Shown here: in pieces, positions 35,105 to 42,324 of the stretch
Position numbering within the stretch: position 1 is the stretch's first letter
How the letters are laid out: the number at the start of each line of letters is the position of its first letter
DNA from: Streptomyces canus
Lineage (GTDB): Bacteria > Actinomycetota > Actinomycetes > Streptomycetales > Streptomycetaceae
Length of the DNA: 64,000 nt
Direction: 5' to 3'
Assembly (NCBI RefSeq): GCF_030815415.1
Contig: NZ_JAUSWW010000001.1
Coordinates: 8,928,001 to 8,992,000, forward strand
The notes under the pieces: generated by a model
The model's database searches: none
The model's input: only the letters and a program-made list of their open reading frames with translations
What the model was told of the DNA's origin: nothing
Position numbers and translations under genes: made by a program

Positions 35105-35959
35105 CTAGGCCTCGCCCTCGAAGTTGGCCCGCCAGGTCAGCAGCCGGCGCGACAGGATCCGTACGGCGAAGTCGCAGGCCAGTCCGAGCAGCGCGTACAC
35201 GACGAGGCAGAGCACGATGACGTCCGTGCGGAAGTACTGCTGGGCGTTGCTCATCAGGTAGCCGAGCCCCGCGTCCGCGTTGATCTGCTCGGCGAAGACC
35301 AGCGCGAGCCATGCGGTGGACAGCGCGTACCGGAGCCCCACGAGTGCCCCGGGCAGTGCGCTGGGCAGGATCACGTACTTGATCAGCCCGACCCGGCCGA
35401 GCCCCATCATCCGTGCGGCCTCGACGAGTTGGGAGTCCGTGGAGCGGATGCCGCCGTAGATGTTGAAGTACAGCGGGTACGTCACGCCGAGGGCGACCAG
35501 CGCGATCTTCGGGGTCTCCTCGATGCCGAACCAGACGATGAACAGGGGGATCAGGCCCACCCAGGGGATCGCCCGGAACATGCCCATCGAGGAGTCGATG
35601 ACGTCCTCGCCGAGCCGGAACAGGCCGGCCAGCAGGGACAGGGTGAGTGCCACGCTCGCACCGATCAGGAAGCCGATGGCGGCGCGGCGGCCCGACGCGG
35701 CGATGGCGCTGGGCAGTTCACCGTTCCGGGTGAGCTCGACCGCCTGCTTGATCACGTCGACGGGGGAGGCCAGCACGGATTCCGGGAGCAGGCCGGTGGC
35801 CGAGGTCAGGAGCCACAGGAGCACGAGTCCCACGGGGCCGGCGGCCCGGCGGACGGAACGCGGGACGGAGAAGCCGCGGCGCGTCTTGGCGGTGCCGCGG
35901 ATGGTGACACGGGTGGGTGCCTGTGCGGTCGGGGCCACCGTGTCCAGTGAAGCCGTCAC
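35105..35959 (-). CDS. Sulfonate ABC transporter permease (SsuC-like)
   Basis: A 284-residue permease with about six membrane segments and the EAA loop (LVEAARMMGLGRVGLIKYVILPSALPGALVGLRYA), typical of SsuC/TauC. GTG 35959 overlaps the sulfurtransferase stop by 4 bases; the extension upstream has no ribosome site. It forms a homodimeric channel used by both binding lipoproteins of the operon. Confidence 0.92.
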   Translation of the reverse strand: MTASLDTVAPTAQAPTRVTIRGTAKTRRGFSVPRSVRRAAGPVGLVLLWLLTSATGLLPESVLASPVDVIKQAVELTRNGELPSAIAASGRRAAIGFLIGASVALTLSLLAGLFRLGEDVIDSSMGMFRAIPWVGLIPLFIVWFGIEETPKIALVALGVTYPLYFNIYGGIRSTDSQLVEAARMMGLGRVGLIKYVILPSALPGALVGLRYALSTAWLALVFAEQINADAGLGYLMSNAQQYFRTDVIVLCLVVYALLGLACDFAVRILSRRLLTWRANFEGEA

Positions 35960-36795
35960 GGCTTGTCCCCCTTCACGGCCGGGCGGGACGGATCCGCGGA
36001 CCACGCGGACCAGGAGCCGGGGAAGAGAGCGGCCTCGAAACCGGCGATCTCCAGCGCGGCGATCTGATGGGCTGCCGTGACACCGGAGCCGCAGTACACG
36101 CCGATCCGCGCGGCCGCCCCCACGCCCTTCTCCTCGAACCGCTTGCGCAGCTCGTCGGCGGGAAGGAACGTGCCGTCCGCCGCGAGGTTCTCGCCGGTCG
36201 GCGCGGAGACCGCGCCCGGGATGTGCCCCGCCCGGGGGTCGACGGGCTCCACCTCGCCTCGGTAGCGCTCGGCGGCGCGGGCGTCCAACAGCAGACCGGC
36301 GTCCGCGAGTTCGGCGGCTCCGTCCGCGTCGGTGACCGGCAGTCCGCCCGGCTCCAGGAGGACATTCCCGGGCTCAGGGTCGGCGGGGACACCGGACTCC
36401 AGCGGCAACCCGGCCGCCCGCCACGCGCCCAGTGCTCCGTCGAGCAGCGTCACCCGGGAGACTCCCGCGTGCCGCAGCAGCCACCAGGCCCGTGCCGCGG
36501 CGGTGTTGCCCAAGTCGTCGTGGACGACGACCGGTCGGTCCGATCGGATGCCCCACCTGCGTGCGGCGGCCTGGAGGGCGTCGAGCGGCGGCAGCGGATG
36601 CCGTCCGCCCTCCGGGCTCGGCGGTGCGGCCAACTCGCTGTCCAGGTCGACGTAGACCGCACCGGGGATGTGCCCCTGGGCGTAGTGGTCGCGGCCGTGC
36701 GGATCGCCCAGGGCCCAGCGGACGTCGAGGACGACCGGAGGGTGATCGGAGTCCAGCAGGTCGCGCAGCTCGCTGACCGTGGTCGTGACGCTCAT
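35956..36795 (-). CDS. Two-domain rhodanese-type sulfurtransferase (SseA-like)
   Basis: A 279-residue sulfurtransferase of two rhodanese domains. The N-terminal inactive domain shows VVLDVRWALGDPHGRDHYAQGHIPGAVYVDLD. The C-terminal active domain has LLLDARAAERYRGEVEPVDPRAGHIPGA and the catalytic loop CGSGVT (Cys 235). The CG[ST]GVT loop is the type of 3-mercaptopyruvate sulfurtransferases. ATG 36795 overlaps the upstream hydrolase stop as ATGA. In this operon it may carry sulfane sulfur from a degraded organosulfur compound. Confidence 0.9.
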   Translation of the reverse strand: MSVTTTVSELRDLLDSDHPPVVLDVRWALGDPHGRDHYAQGHIPGAVYVDLDSELAAPPSPEGGRHPLPPLDALQAAARRWGIRSDRPVVVHDDLGNTAAARAWWLLRHAGVSRVTLLDGALGAWRAAGLPLESGVPADPEPGNVLLEPGGLPVTDADGAAELADAGLLLDARAAERYRGEVEPVDPRAGHIPGAVSAPTGENLAADGTFLPADELRKRFEEKGVGAAARIGVYCGSGVTAAHQIAALEIAGFEAALFPGSWSAWSADPSRPAVKGDKP

Positions 36796-37481
36796 GCCGG
36801 TCCCTCCGCGATCACGGGCAGCTCGGGGGACAGGCGCAGCCGCTCGAGGAAGAGCACGACGGTGGCGGCGGCCGTGCGGTGCAGCGCGTCGTTGAGGACG
36901 TCGTGGCGGCCGCCGTGGAAGGTCACCAGCCGCACGCCCGAGCCGGCGTAGGCCTCCCGTGCCGTCTCCAGAGGGCTCACCGCGTCGTCGGTGCCGTGCA
37001 GGGCCAGTACCGGGACGGTCACCCGGTCGAGACGCGGGGCGGGCAGCCGAGGGTTCTCGGCGAGTGCCCCGCGTCGGAAGGCCGGGTCGGCGGCGAGGCG
37101 GCCCTGATGGGTGGGGCAGGCCGTGCGGGCCTCGACCTCCTCCTCCCAACTCCCGGACGTCCAGGGGGAGGTGGGCAGGCCCACGAGGATCAGCGCGTCG
37201 GCGTCCGCGGCCAGCTGGACGGCGTAGTGGGCGCCGGTGTCCGAACCGACCACCACCTTCGGGCCCGGCAGCGACTCGTCGGCGAGCAGCTTGGCCGCCT
37301 CGTCGAGCACGGACGGATCGGCGGCCGGGTCGCCGAGTGCGCGGACCCGGTAGGCGTCGAAGGCGACTCGGCGGCCGAACCGCTCGTACACACCACCGTG
37401 CTCGCCCCGCCCGGACAGCACGATCAGCGTGCCGCGCGCGGCGAGACCTTCGGGTTCGTCCCAGGAGAAGGAAGAGGACAT
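36792..37481 (-). CDS. Alpha/beta hydrolase with Asp at the nucleophile position
   Basis: A 229-residue alpha/beta hydrolase, first structural gene of the sulfur operon. The nucleophile elbow reads GSDTG (residues 79-83), placing Asp 81 where serine hydrolases have Ser; HGTDDAV (D165/D166) and GGRHDVLND (H193) supply the other triad members. Asp nucleophiles are known in haloalkane dehalogenases and epoxide hydrolases, although the protein is short for those. ATG 37481 follows ACGGGAG at 11 bases. Downstream genes overlap it by 4 bases. Upstream lies a 330-base leader with a Cys-containing peptide. Confidence 0.75.
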   Translation of the reverse strand: MSSSFSWDEPEGLAARGTLIVLSGRGEHGGVYERFGRRVAFDAYRVRALGDPAADPSVLDEAAKLLADESLPGPKVVVGSDTGAHYAVQLAADADALILVGLPTSPWTSGSWEEEVEARTACPTHQGRLAADPAFRRGALAENPRLPAPRLDRVTVPVLALHGTDDAVSPLETAREAYAGSGVRLVTFHGGRHDVLNDALHRTAAATVVLFLERLRLSPELPVIAEGPA

Positions 37482-37500
37482 GAGGGGGTAACTCCCGTGT

Positions 37501-37541
37501 GAAGGCAGCGGAAAAGTCAGGGGAAAAGGGGAAAGGGCAGG
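37501..37541 (-). other. G-poor pyrimidine-rich tract in the sulfur-operon leader
   Basis: Transcribed from the minus strand, this 41-base stretch is almost entirely C and U with only four G, in contrast to its GC-balanced surroundings. It lies between the leader peptide and the first operon gene. Such C-rich, G-poor RNA is the type of site used by Rho (rut); the regulatory role is inference. Confidence 0.4.
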
Positions 37542-37629
37542 CCGGAGCGGCTGTCACGTGTCAACCGGAGGAGAAGCGCGCAGCGTCAGAGGGCAGGCGC
37601 GGGTGCTCCGGGGCGATGAGCGGCAGAGG

Positions 37630-37716
37630 TCAGCGACAACGCGCGCTGCACGCCACGCCGAAGTCGATGACTCGGCGCTGCGTCAGAAGGGCAGCAGTAG
37701 CGGTCGCGTGCAACAT
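37630..37716 (-). CDS. Cys-containing leader peptide of the sulfur operon
   Basis: A 28-codon frame starts at ATG 37716 and contains LLTQRRVIDFGVAC followed by SARCR and a stop. The LLTQRR-(H/V)-ID…(A/C)C…C-R pattern is that of the small putative leader peptides found upstream of sulfur-acquisition operons in Streptomyces. Its two Cys codons (23 and 27) near the end could sense cysteinyl-tRNA supply through ribosome stalling. A second, overlapping 14-codon frame (ATG 37727 to stop 37683) contains adjacent Cys codons (MMGACC). It lies about 150 bases before the alpha/beta hydrolase gene. The ribosome site is weak, so it may be leaderless. Confidence 0.7.
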   Translation of the reverse strand: MLHATATAALLTQRRVIDFGVACSARCR

Positions 37717-37784
37717 GCGCCCATCATGACCGCCGGGGACCGAACACGTCCAACGATGATTCCGCATCGAAACCGATCAGGGAT

Positions 37785-37798
37785 CGCGATCGATCGCG
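37785..37798. promoter_or_regulatory. Palindrome before the LysR gene
   Basis: CGCGATCGATCGCG is a perfect 14-base palindrome located 21 bases before the LysR start and in the divergent promoter region of the sulfur operon. It may be a regulator site, but GATC-rich palindromes can also arise by chance. Confidence 0.35.
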
Positions 37799-37819
37799 GT
37801 GAGCGGATACTGTCACGGC

Positions 37820-38671
37820 ATGTCCCGACCCGTCCTCGACATCGTGGCCCTGCGCAGTCTGACCGCGGTCGCCGACTGCGGCGGGTTCCACCGTGCCGCC
37901 CAGGCGCTCTCGCTCAGCCAGTCCGCGGTCAGTCAGCATGTCCGCAAGCTGGAGAAGACACTGGGCCGCCCGGTCGTCGAGCGGGAAGGGCGAGGCACCC
38001 GGTTCACGACCGAGGGCCGGCTGCTGCTGGAACAGGCGCGCCGCGTCCTCGCCGTCCACGACGAGGCCGTACGCACCCTGCTCGGCTCGGACGGCGACAC
38101 CGTCACCGTGGGCTCCACCGAGCACGCCGCCGACCAGTTCCTGCCCCGGCTGACCGCCGCCGTTCAGGCGGTGCGTCCCGGCTGCCGGGTCCGTTTCCGC
38201 ATCGACCGCTCCGCCCGGCTCGTCGAGGCGGTGGAGCGGGGGAGCGTCGACGTGGCGGTGTACGTCACCGAGGCGGCCGCCACCGAGGGCGTCTCCGTCG
38301 GCGGACTCCCGCTCACCTGGCACGCGGTACCCGGCTGGGAGCCGCCCACCGCTCCCGCTCCCGTCCCCCTGGTCGCCATCGAGGATCCGTGCGCGATCAG
38401 GCGCCGAGCCATCGGGACCCTCGCCGAGCACGGGGTGCCCGCCTCGGTCGTCGGCGACGCCGGCTATCTCGCGGGCGTCCTCGACATCGCCCGCACCGGC
38501 CAGGGCGTCGCCCTCCTCGCCGCGGTCGGCCCCGCTCCCGACGGCCTGACCCCGTACAACGGCCTGCCGCCCGTCCCCCCGATCCCCATGAGCGCCCTGG
38601 CCCGCCCGGGCGCGGACCCGGCGACCGTGGAGGCCGCCTTCAGCGCCGTACGGGATCTGCTGCGCCCGTGA
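37820..38671 (+). CDS. LysR-family transcriptional regulator
   Basis: A 283-residue LysR regulator with an N-terminal winged helix (ALRSLTAVADCGGFHRAAQALSLSQSAVSQHVRKLEKTLGRPVV in two helices plus wing) and a LysR substrate domain. It is divergent from the nine-gene sulfur operon, the classical arrangement for a LysR regulator of its neighbour, so it probably responds to sulfur status or the substrate. ATG 37820 gives the usual start; GTG 37799 is possible. Its 3' end overlaps the convergent TetR gene by 32 bases. Confidence 0.9.
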   Translation: MSRPVLDIVALRSLTAVADCGGFHRAAQALSLSQSAVSQHVRKLEKTLGRPVVEREGRGTRFTTEGRLLLEQARRVLAVHDEAVRTLLGSDGDTVTVGSTEHAADQFLPRLTAAVQAVRPGCRVRFRIDRSARLVEAVERGSVDVAVYVTEAAATEGVSVGGLPLTWHAVPGWEPPTAPAPVPLVAIEDPCAIRRRAIGTLAEHGVPASVVGDAGYLAGVLDIARTGQGVALLAAVGPAPDGLTPYNGLPPVPPIPMSALARPGADPATVEAAFSAVRDLLRP

Positions 38672-39281
38672 TGCCGTAGTCCCGCATCCCGCCCTCCAGC
38701 AGCGAGAACGCCTGGGCGGCGAGCCGGCGTACGTCGGCGGCGAGCGAGGCGGGGTCGTCGTCCGCCAGGACCCGCTCCCGCACATGCTCGATCAGGGCGC
38801 GGTGGACGCCGAACAGCGCATCCGCCACCACGCGGGCCGAGATGTCGCCGCCCAGCGTCTCGGCCAGTGCGTCGGCGCAGGTGGCGAGGGCGCGCTGCTC
38901 GCGGGAGCGAAGCGCCGTACTGTCCGCGATCAGCCCGTTGACCGTGCGGAGCTGGTCGAGCGCGTCGGCGTCCCCGGCCGCGACCCGTGCCAGCAGTCCC
39001 CCGGAGTCCAGCAGCCGCTTCCGGAAGGCGGTGAGGGCGGAGTCACCGGGCGGGCGGGTGCGGACGGCCTCGACGAGCCGCTCCCCGAAGGACTCGAAGC
39101 GGGAGGAGAAGAGATCCTCCTTGGTCGGGAAGTAGTTGAAGACCGTGGCCTCGGAGACCTGCGCGGCACGGGCGACCTCGGCCACGGTGACCCGGTCGAA
39201 GCCCCGCTCCGTGAACAGCCGCCAGGCGGTCTCGGCGATCCGGTCCCGCATCTGCCGCTTCTTCTGCGCCCGCAGGCTCAA
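38640..39281 (-). CDS. TetR-family transcriptional regulator (autoregulated)
   Basis: A 213-residue TetR protein: DNA-binding domain at ~10-57 (AWRLFTERGFDRVTVAEVARAAQVSEATVFNYFPTKEDLF) and a helical ligand domain. It starts at TTG 39281, which has GGAGGGG 4 bases upstream. Two tandem operator-like repeats lie in the divergent promoter region at 39295-39326. The gene on the other side encodes a small ORF and a DUF385 nitroreductase-like protein, the likely targets besides itself. Confidence 0.9.
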   Translation of the reverse strand: MSLRAQKKRQMRDRIAETAWRLFTERGFDRVTVAEVARAAQVSEATVFNYFPTKEDLFSSRFESFGERLVEAVRTRPPGDSALTAFRKRLLDSGGLLARVAAGDADALDQLRTVNGLIADSTALRSREQRALATCADALAETLGGDISARVVADALFGVHRALIEHVRERVLADDDPASLAADVRRLAAQAFSLLEGGMRDYGITGAADPVRR

Positions 39282-39294
39282 GGACCCCTCCTGT

Positions 39295-39326
39295 TTAGGG
39301 TGACCCTAATATTAGAGCTACCCTAG
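39295..39326. promoter_or_regulatory. Two tandem TetR-type operators
   Basis: TTAGGGTGACCCTAA (39295-39309) is a perfect inverted repeat around a central base. TTAGAGCTACCCTAG (39312-39326) is a second copy matching in 11 of 15 positions, with centres 17 bases apart. The spacing suits two TetR dimers on the same or nearby DNA faces. Confidence 0.7.
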
Positions 39327-39368
39327 CATTCTGCGATCGTCCGACAGGCCATGACCAGGAGGTCATCC

Positions 39369-39449
39369 ATGGCGGCACAGACGGCAGCGAACCGGTGGCG
39401 GCTCGCCCACCTCCCCATCGGCGGTCTTCAGGAGGTGAAGAGCCGATGA
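39369..39449 (+). pseudogene. Small ORF, possible N-terminal remnant of an MDR-type NADP oxidoreductase
   Basis: A 26-codon frame starts after CAGGAGGTCATCC, a strong ribosome site, and overlaps the next gene as ATGA. Its core ANRWRLAHLPIG resembles the first residues of CurA/PTGR-type NADP-dependent oxidoreductases (N-x-W-x-L-A-x-x-P-x-G), a frequent partner of TetR regulators in Streptomyces. It may be what remains after an internal deletion, still used to couple translation of the following gene. It could also be an unrelated short leader. Confidence 0.4.
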
Positions 39450-39859
39450 CGTCCCGCACTTACCTCAAACCACCCTGGATGCAACGGAACATCGGCAACC
39501 GCCTGGCGCCGGTCTTCGGCAGGTCCGTCGTGTCCCGGCTGTCCGTGCGCGGGCGCCGGAGCGGACAGTGGCGCACGGTGCCCGTGGCGGTACTGGAGTA
39601 CGAGGGGGAGCGGTACCTCGTCTCCTATCGCGGCCTCAGCGACTGGGCCCTCAATCTGCGGGCGGCGCCCGACTGCCGGCTGACCGTGCGCGGCCGTACC
39701 GAGGAGATCACGACGCAGGAGGTGCCCGAGTCCGAGCGTCCGGCGCTGATGGCGGCCTATCGGAAGAAGTACGGCGGGATGCCGACGGTCTCCGACGTGC
39801 TCACCGCGCTCCCCGACCCCGCCGACCATCCCGTCTTCCGTATCCGGGCCCGCGACTGA
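39446..39859 (+). CDS. DUF385/deazaflavin-dependent nitroreductase-like protein
   Basis: A 137-residue split-beta-barrel protein of the Ddn/DUF385 family: VSRLSVRGRRSGQWRTVPVAVLEYEGERYLVSYRGLSDWALNLRAAPDCRLTVRGR in separate strands. Family members bind F420 or FMN and reduce quinones or nitro compounds. ATG 39446 overlaps the preceding 26-codon frame by 4 bases and has GAGGTGAAGAGCC upstream. It is divergent from a TetR gene and probably repressed by it. Confidence 0.85.
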   Translation: MTSRTYLKPPWMQRNIGNRLAPVFGRSVVSRLSVRGRRSGQWRTVPVAVLEYEGERYLVSYRGLSDWALNLRAAPDCRLTVRGRTEEITTQEVPESERPALMAAYRKKYGGMPTVSDVLTALPDPADHPVFRIRARD

Positions 39860-39865
39860 GGGGTG

Positions 39866-40255
39866 TCAGCCGCCCAGCATCCGCTCCAGCGCGTCCCGCT
39901 GCAGCGGCAGCACCTCGGCGTGCAGATCGCGGCCCTTGCGGGTCAGCGTCACCCACACACCGCGCCGGTCCTCCAGGCACACGGAACGCTCCACCAGGCC
40001 GTCCTTCTCCAGTCGGCCGATGAGCCGGGACAGCGCGCTCTGGCTGAGATGGACCCGGCCGACCAGGTTCTGCACCCGGCACAGGTCGCCCTCGGCGGGC
40101 GCCTCGGCCGCGAGGATGTCGAGCACCTCGAAGTCGCTCGCGCCCAGTCCGTGCGGGTGCAGCACCCGGTCGATCTCGCACATCGTGCGCGCGTGCGTCC
40201 CCAGGATGTCCCGCCACTGTTCCTCGAGCCGGGAGCCGGCCGCGTTCACTGCCAT
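39866..40255 (-). CDS. MarR-family transcriptional regulator
   Basis: A 129-residue winged-helix protein: VLHPHGLGASDFEVLDILAAE, RVQNLVGRVHLSQSALSRLIGRLEKDGLVERSVCLEDRRGVWVTLT. It belongs to MarR proteins whose ligand is usually phenolic or oxidative. Start ATG 40255 (or ATG 40264). A near-palindromic 24-base site lies directly upstream between it and the glyoxalase-like gene. Its 3' end is 6 bases from the convergent DUF385 gene. Confidence 0.88.
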   Translation of the reverse strand: MAVNAAGSRLEEQWRDILGTHARTMCEIDRVLHPHGLGASDFEVLDILAAEAPAEGDLCRVQNLVGRVHLSQSALSRLIGRLEKDGLVERSVCLEDRRGVWVTLTRKGRDLHAEVLPLQRDALERMLGG

Positions 40256-40262
40256 ACACCGC

Positions 40263-40286
40263 ATGTTAATGCGCCTGCATCGACAT
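40263..40286 (-). promoter_or_regulatory. MarR-type operator
   Basis: A 24-base imperfect palindrome with outer arms ATGT/ACAT and inner arms ATGC/GCAT. It touches the upstream ATG of the MarR gene, so binding would block its own expression. Confidence 0.6.
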
Positions 40287-40307
40287 CCGGCGGGCGGGCG
40301 TGAGCGC

Positions 40308-40652
40308 TCAGCTGTCCTGGGTGATCCCGACCAGGTTGCCGTCCGCGTCCTTCACGGAGGCGATCAGCTTGCCGCCGCCGACGTCCGTGACGTCCTGGAG
40401 CAGTTCGGCGCCCGCGTCGAGCAGTGCGGCGAGCCGGGCCCGGATGTCGGTGACGTGCCAGTAGGGGACCGGGCCGGTCATGCCCCGGGAGTGACCGTTC
40501 GGGTCGAGGCCCACGTCCTGGCCGGCGTCCTTGAAGCCGACGTAGTAGGGCTCGTCGGCGTAGGGCTCGGTCTCCAGCAGTGCGCTGAACAGGGCCTTCG
40601 CCCGAGCGATGTCCTTGACGGGGTAGATGATGGTGTTCAGTCCTGCGGTCAT
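40308..40652 (-). CDS. VOC (glyoxalase/bleomycin-resistance) superfamily protein
   Basis: A 114-residue single-unit vicinal-oxygen-chelate protein: LNTIIYPVKDIARAKALFSALLETEPYADEPYYVGFKDAG, then PYWHVTDIRARLAALLDAGAELLQDVTDVGGGKLIASVKDADGNLVGITQ, each in family order. Members are metal-dependent lyases, dioxygenases or binding proteins; the specific role is not evident. ATG with GGAGGAACATCCCG before it. It lies upstream of the MarR gene on the same strand. Confidence 0.85.
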   Translation of the reverse strand: MTAGLNTIIYPVKDIARAKALFSALLETEPYADEPYYVGFKDAGQDVGLDPNGHSRGMTGPVPYWHVTDIRARLAALLDAGAELLQDVTDVGGGKLIASVKDADGNLVGITQDS

Positions 40653-40886
40653 CGGGATGTTCCTCCGTGGGTTCCTTCGTCGGTGGTTTCACCGTAGGAC
40701 TGGGGAGTGCGAGGCGGCTTCTCCGATCCTGACCGCTTGCCGCGAGGCCGCGCCGGAAGGCCGGGCACGGGAGCAGATCCCCGTGCGAACGGTTCGCCCG
40801 CACCGACAGCCCCGCCTTTTTGCCGCACAGCACGGAGGCGACCCGCACGCGCAGCACATGCGGCTCCGGACCGAAGGGCCGGGCGA

Positions 40887-41300
40887 GTGCCGTCGCCGAG
40901 CTGACCGGGCGTTCGCGTCGAGTCCGTCGGCGTCGACCCTGACGAGCGGATGCGCGCCGTCGCGCGAACTCGCTCGCCGAACCGCAGCGGGCGTTGACCG
41001 AGGCCCGCAGGGCCCTCGCACCCCGAGCCGACCCGCGCGCTCGTGCACACCCGCGCCGACCGGGTCACCGGGCCGCGCCGCGCGTGCTCACCGCAACCTG
41101 CTGCTCGACACGGGCTTCGAGGACGTAAAGGATCGCGCCTTCGTGCTCACCGGGCCGCAGGCGCTCCCGGTGCTCACGGACCTCGCGGGCGTCACGGACG
41201 AAGGGCGCGCCGCCGGCTGGAGGGCCGAGCAGCGCGCCCGGGCGGAGAAGGGCCGCTTGTTCGTCGCCGTACCGATGTGGCGGCGGCACCCGTCAGGTCG
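40887..41300 (+). pseudogene. SAM-dependent methyltransferase remnant
   Basis: No intact gene lies between 40653 and 41292. Fragments in several plus-strand frames fit one class-I methyltransferase in correct order: GVRVESVGVDPDERMRAVAR (motif I and following acidic loop), ALTEARRAL (post-motif III helix), ALVHTRADRV (strand 6 region), and RNLLLDTGFEDV…ALPVLTDLAGV…RARAEKGRLFVAVPM (C-terminus). The central part is missing and frames shift at least twice, so the gene is dead. From 40653 to 40886 I see nothing recognisable. Confidence 0.5.
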
Positions 41301-42324
41301 AGTCGCGCTTGACCAACTCGGTGGGCAGTATGACCGCGGCCGGGTCCTCGCCGCCGATCTGGGCCAGCAGCACCCGGACCATCTCGGCGCTGATGCGGTC
41401 ATAGGGCTGCCGGATGGTGGTGAGCTGGGGACGGGCGGAGAGGGCGGCCGCCGAGTCGTCGAAGCCGCCGACCGAGACGTCCTCCGGCACTCGCCGTCCC
41501 GCTCGCTCCAGCGCTGCCAGCACCCCCTGCGCCATCAGGTCGGAGGCGACGAACACCGCGTCCATGTCCGGGGCTTGGGCCAGCAGCTGTTCGGCGCCCG
41601 CCTCACCGCTGGCCCGGCTGTAGTCCCCGGAGGTCACGAGCCGCTCATCGATCTCGATGCCCGCGTCGGCGAGCACCTCCTTGTAGCCGGCGAGGCGGTC
41701 GACGCCGCCGGGGGAGTCCAGCGGACCGGTCACGACGCCGATGCGGCGACGGCCCAGCGACAGCAGATGGCGCACCATGTCGCGGGCGCCGTCCCGGTCG
41801 TCCGCGGCCACGTAACTCACCTTCGAGCCGGGAACCATGGGCTTGCCGCACTGGACCAGGGGTACCCCCGCCTCGTGCAGTTCCTTGGCGACCGGGTCGG
41901 CGGAGTGGCTGGACACCAGCAGCACCCCGTCGACGTGCCCCGCCGTGATGTACCGCGTTATGCGCCGCCGTTCGTCCTCGGTGCCGGCCAGCATCAGCAG
42001 CAGCGGGATGTCGTGCGCGGCCAGCGCCTGGGTGCAGGCCCGCAGCAGCACATTGAAGTTGGGATCCTCGAAGAACCGCTCCTGCGGCTCGGTGAGCAGG
42101 AAGCCGACCGAGTCCGAACGCCCGGTGATCAGCGAACGGGCGTGCCGGTTGACGACGTAACCCGTCTTCTTGATCGCGGCGTTGACCGCCTCCTGGGCGG
42201 CCGGGCTGACGTAGTGTCCGCCGTTGAGGACGCGCGAGACGGTACCTCGTGAGACTCCGGCCTCGCGGGCCACGTCGTGGATCGTCGGCGGTCTGCGCCG
42301 ACCCCCCGTATTGCTCATGGTCAT
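41293..42324 (-). CDS. LacI-family repressor of the galactan locus
   Basis: A 343-residue LacI protein: PTIHDVAREAGVSRGTVSRVLNGGHYVSP at the N-terminus and a sugar-binding core (SDSVGFLLTEPQERFFEDPNFNVLL; VSVGGFDDSAAALSARPQLTTIRQP). ATG 42324 overlaps the permease stop as ATGA, so the repressor is the last gene of the operon it probably controls. The operator candidate is the palindrome at 45524-45539 between the operon and the GH42 gene. The inducer is probably galactose or a beta-1,4-galacto-oligosaccharide, judged from neighbours. Confidence 0.92.
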   Translation of the reverse strand: MTMSNTGGRRRPPTIHDVAREAGVSRGTVSRVLNGGHYVSPAAQEAVNAAIKKTGYVVNRHARSLITGRSDSVGFLLTEPQERFFEDPNFNVLLRACTQALAAHDIPLLLMLAGTEDERRRITRYITAGHVDGVLLVSSHSADPVAKELHEAGVPLVQCGKPMVPGSKVSYVAADDRDGARDMVRHLLSLGRRRIGVVTGPLDSPGGVDRLAGYKEVLADAGIEIDERLVTSGDYSRASGEAGAEQLLAQAPDMDAVFVASDLMAQGVLAALERAGRRVPEDVSVGGFDDSAAALSARPQLTTIRQPYDRISAEMVRVLLAQIGGEDPAAVILPTELVKRDST

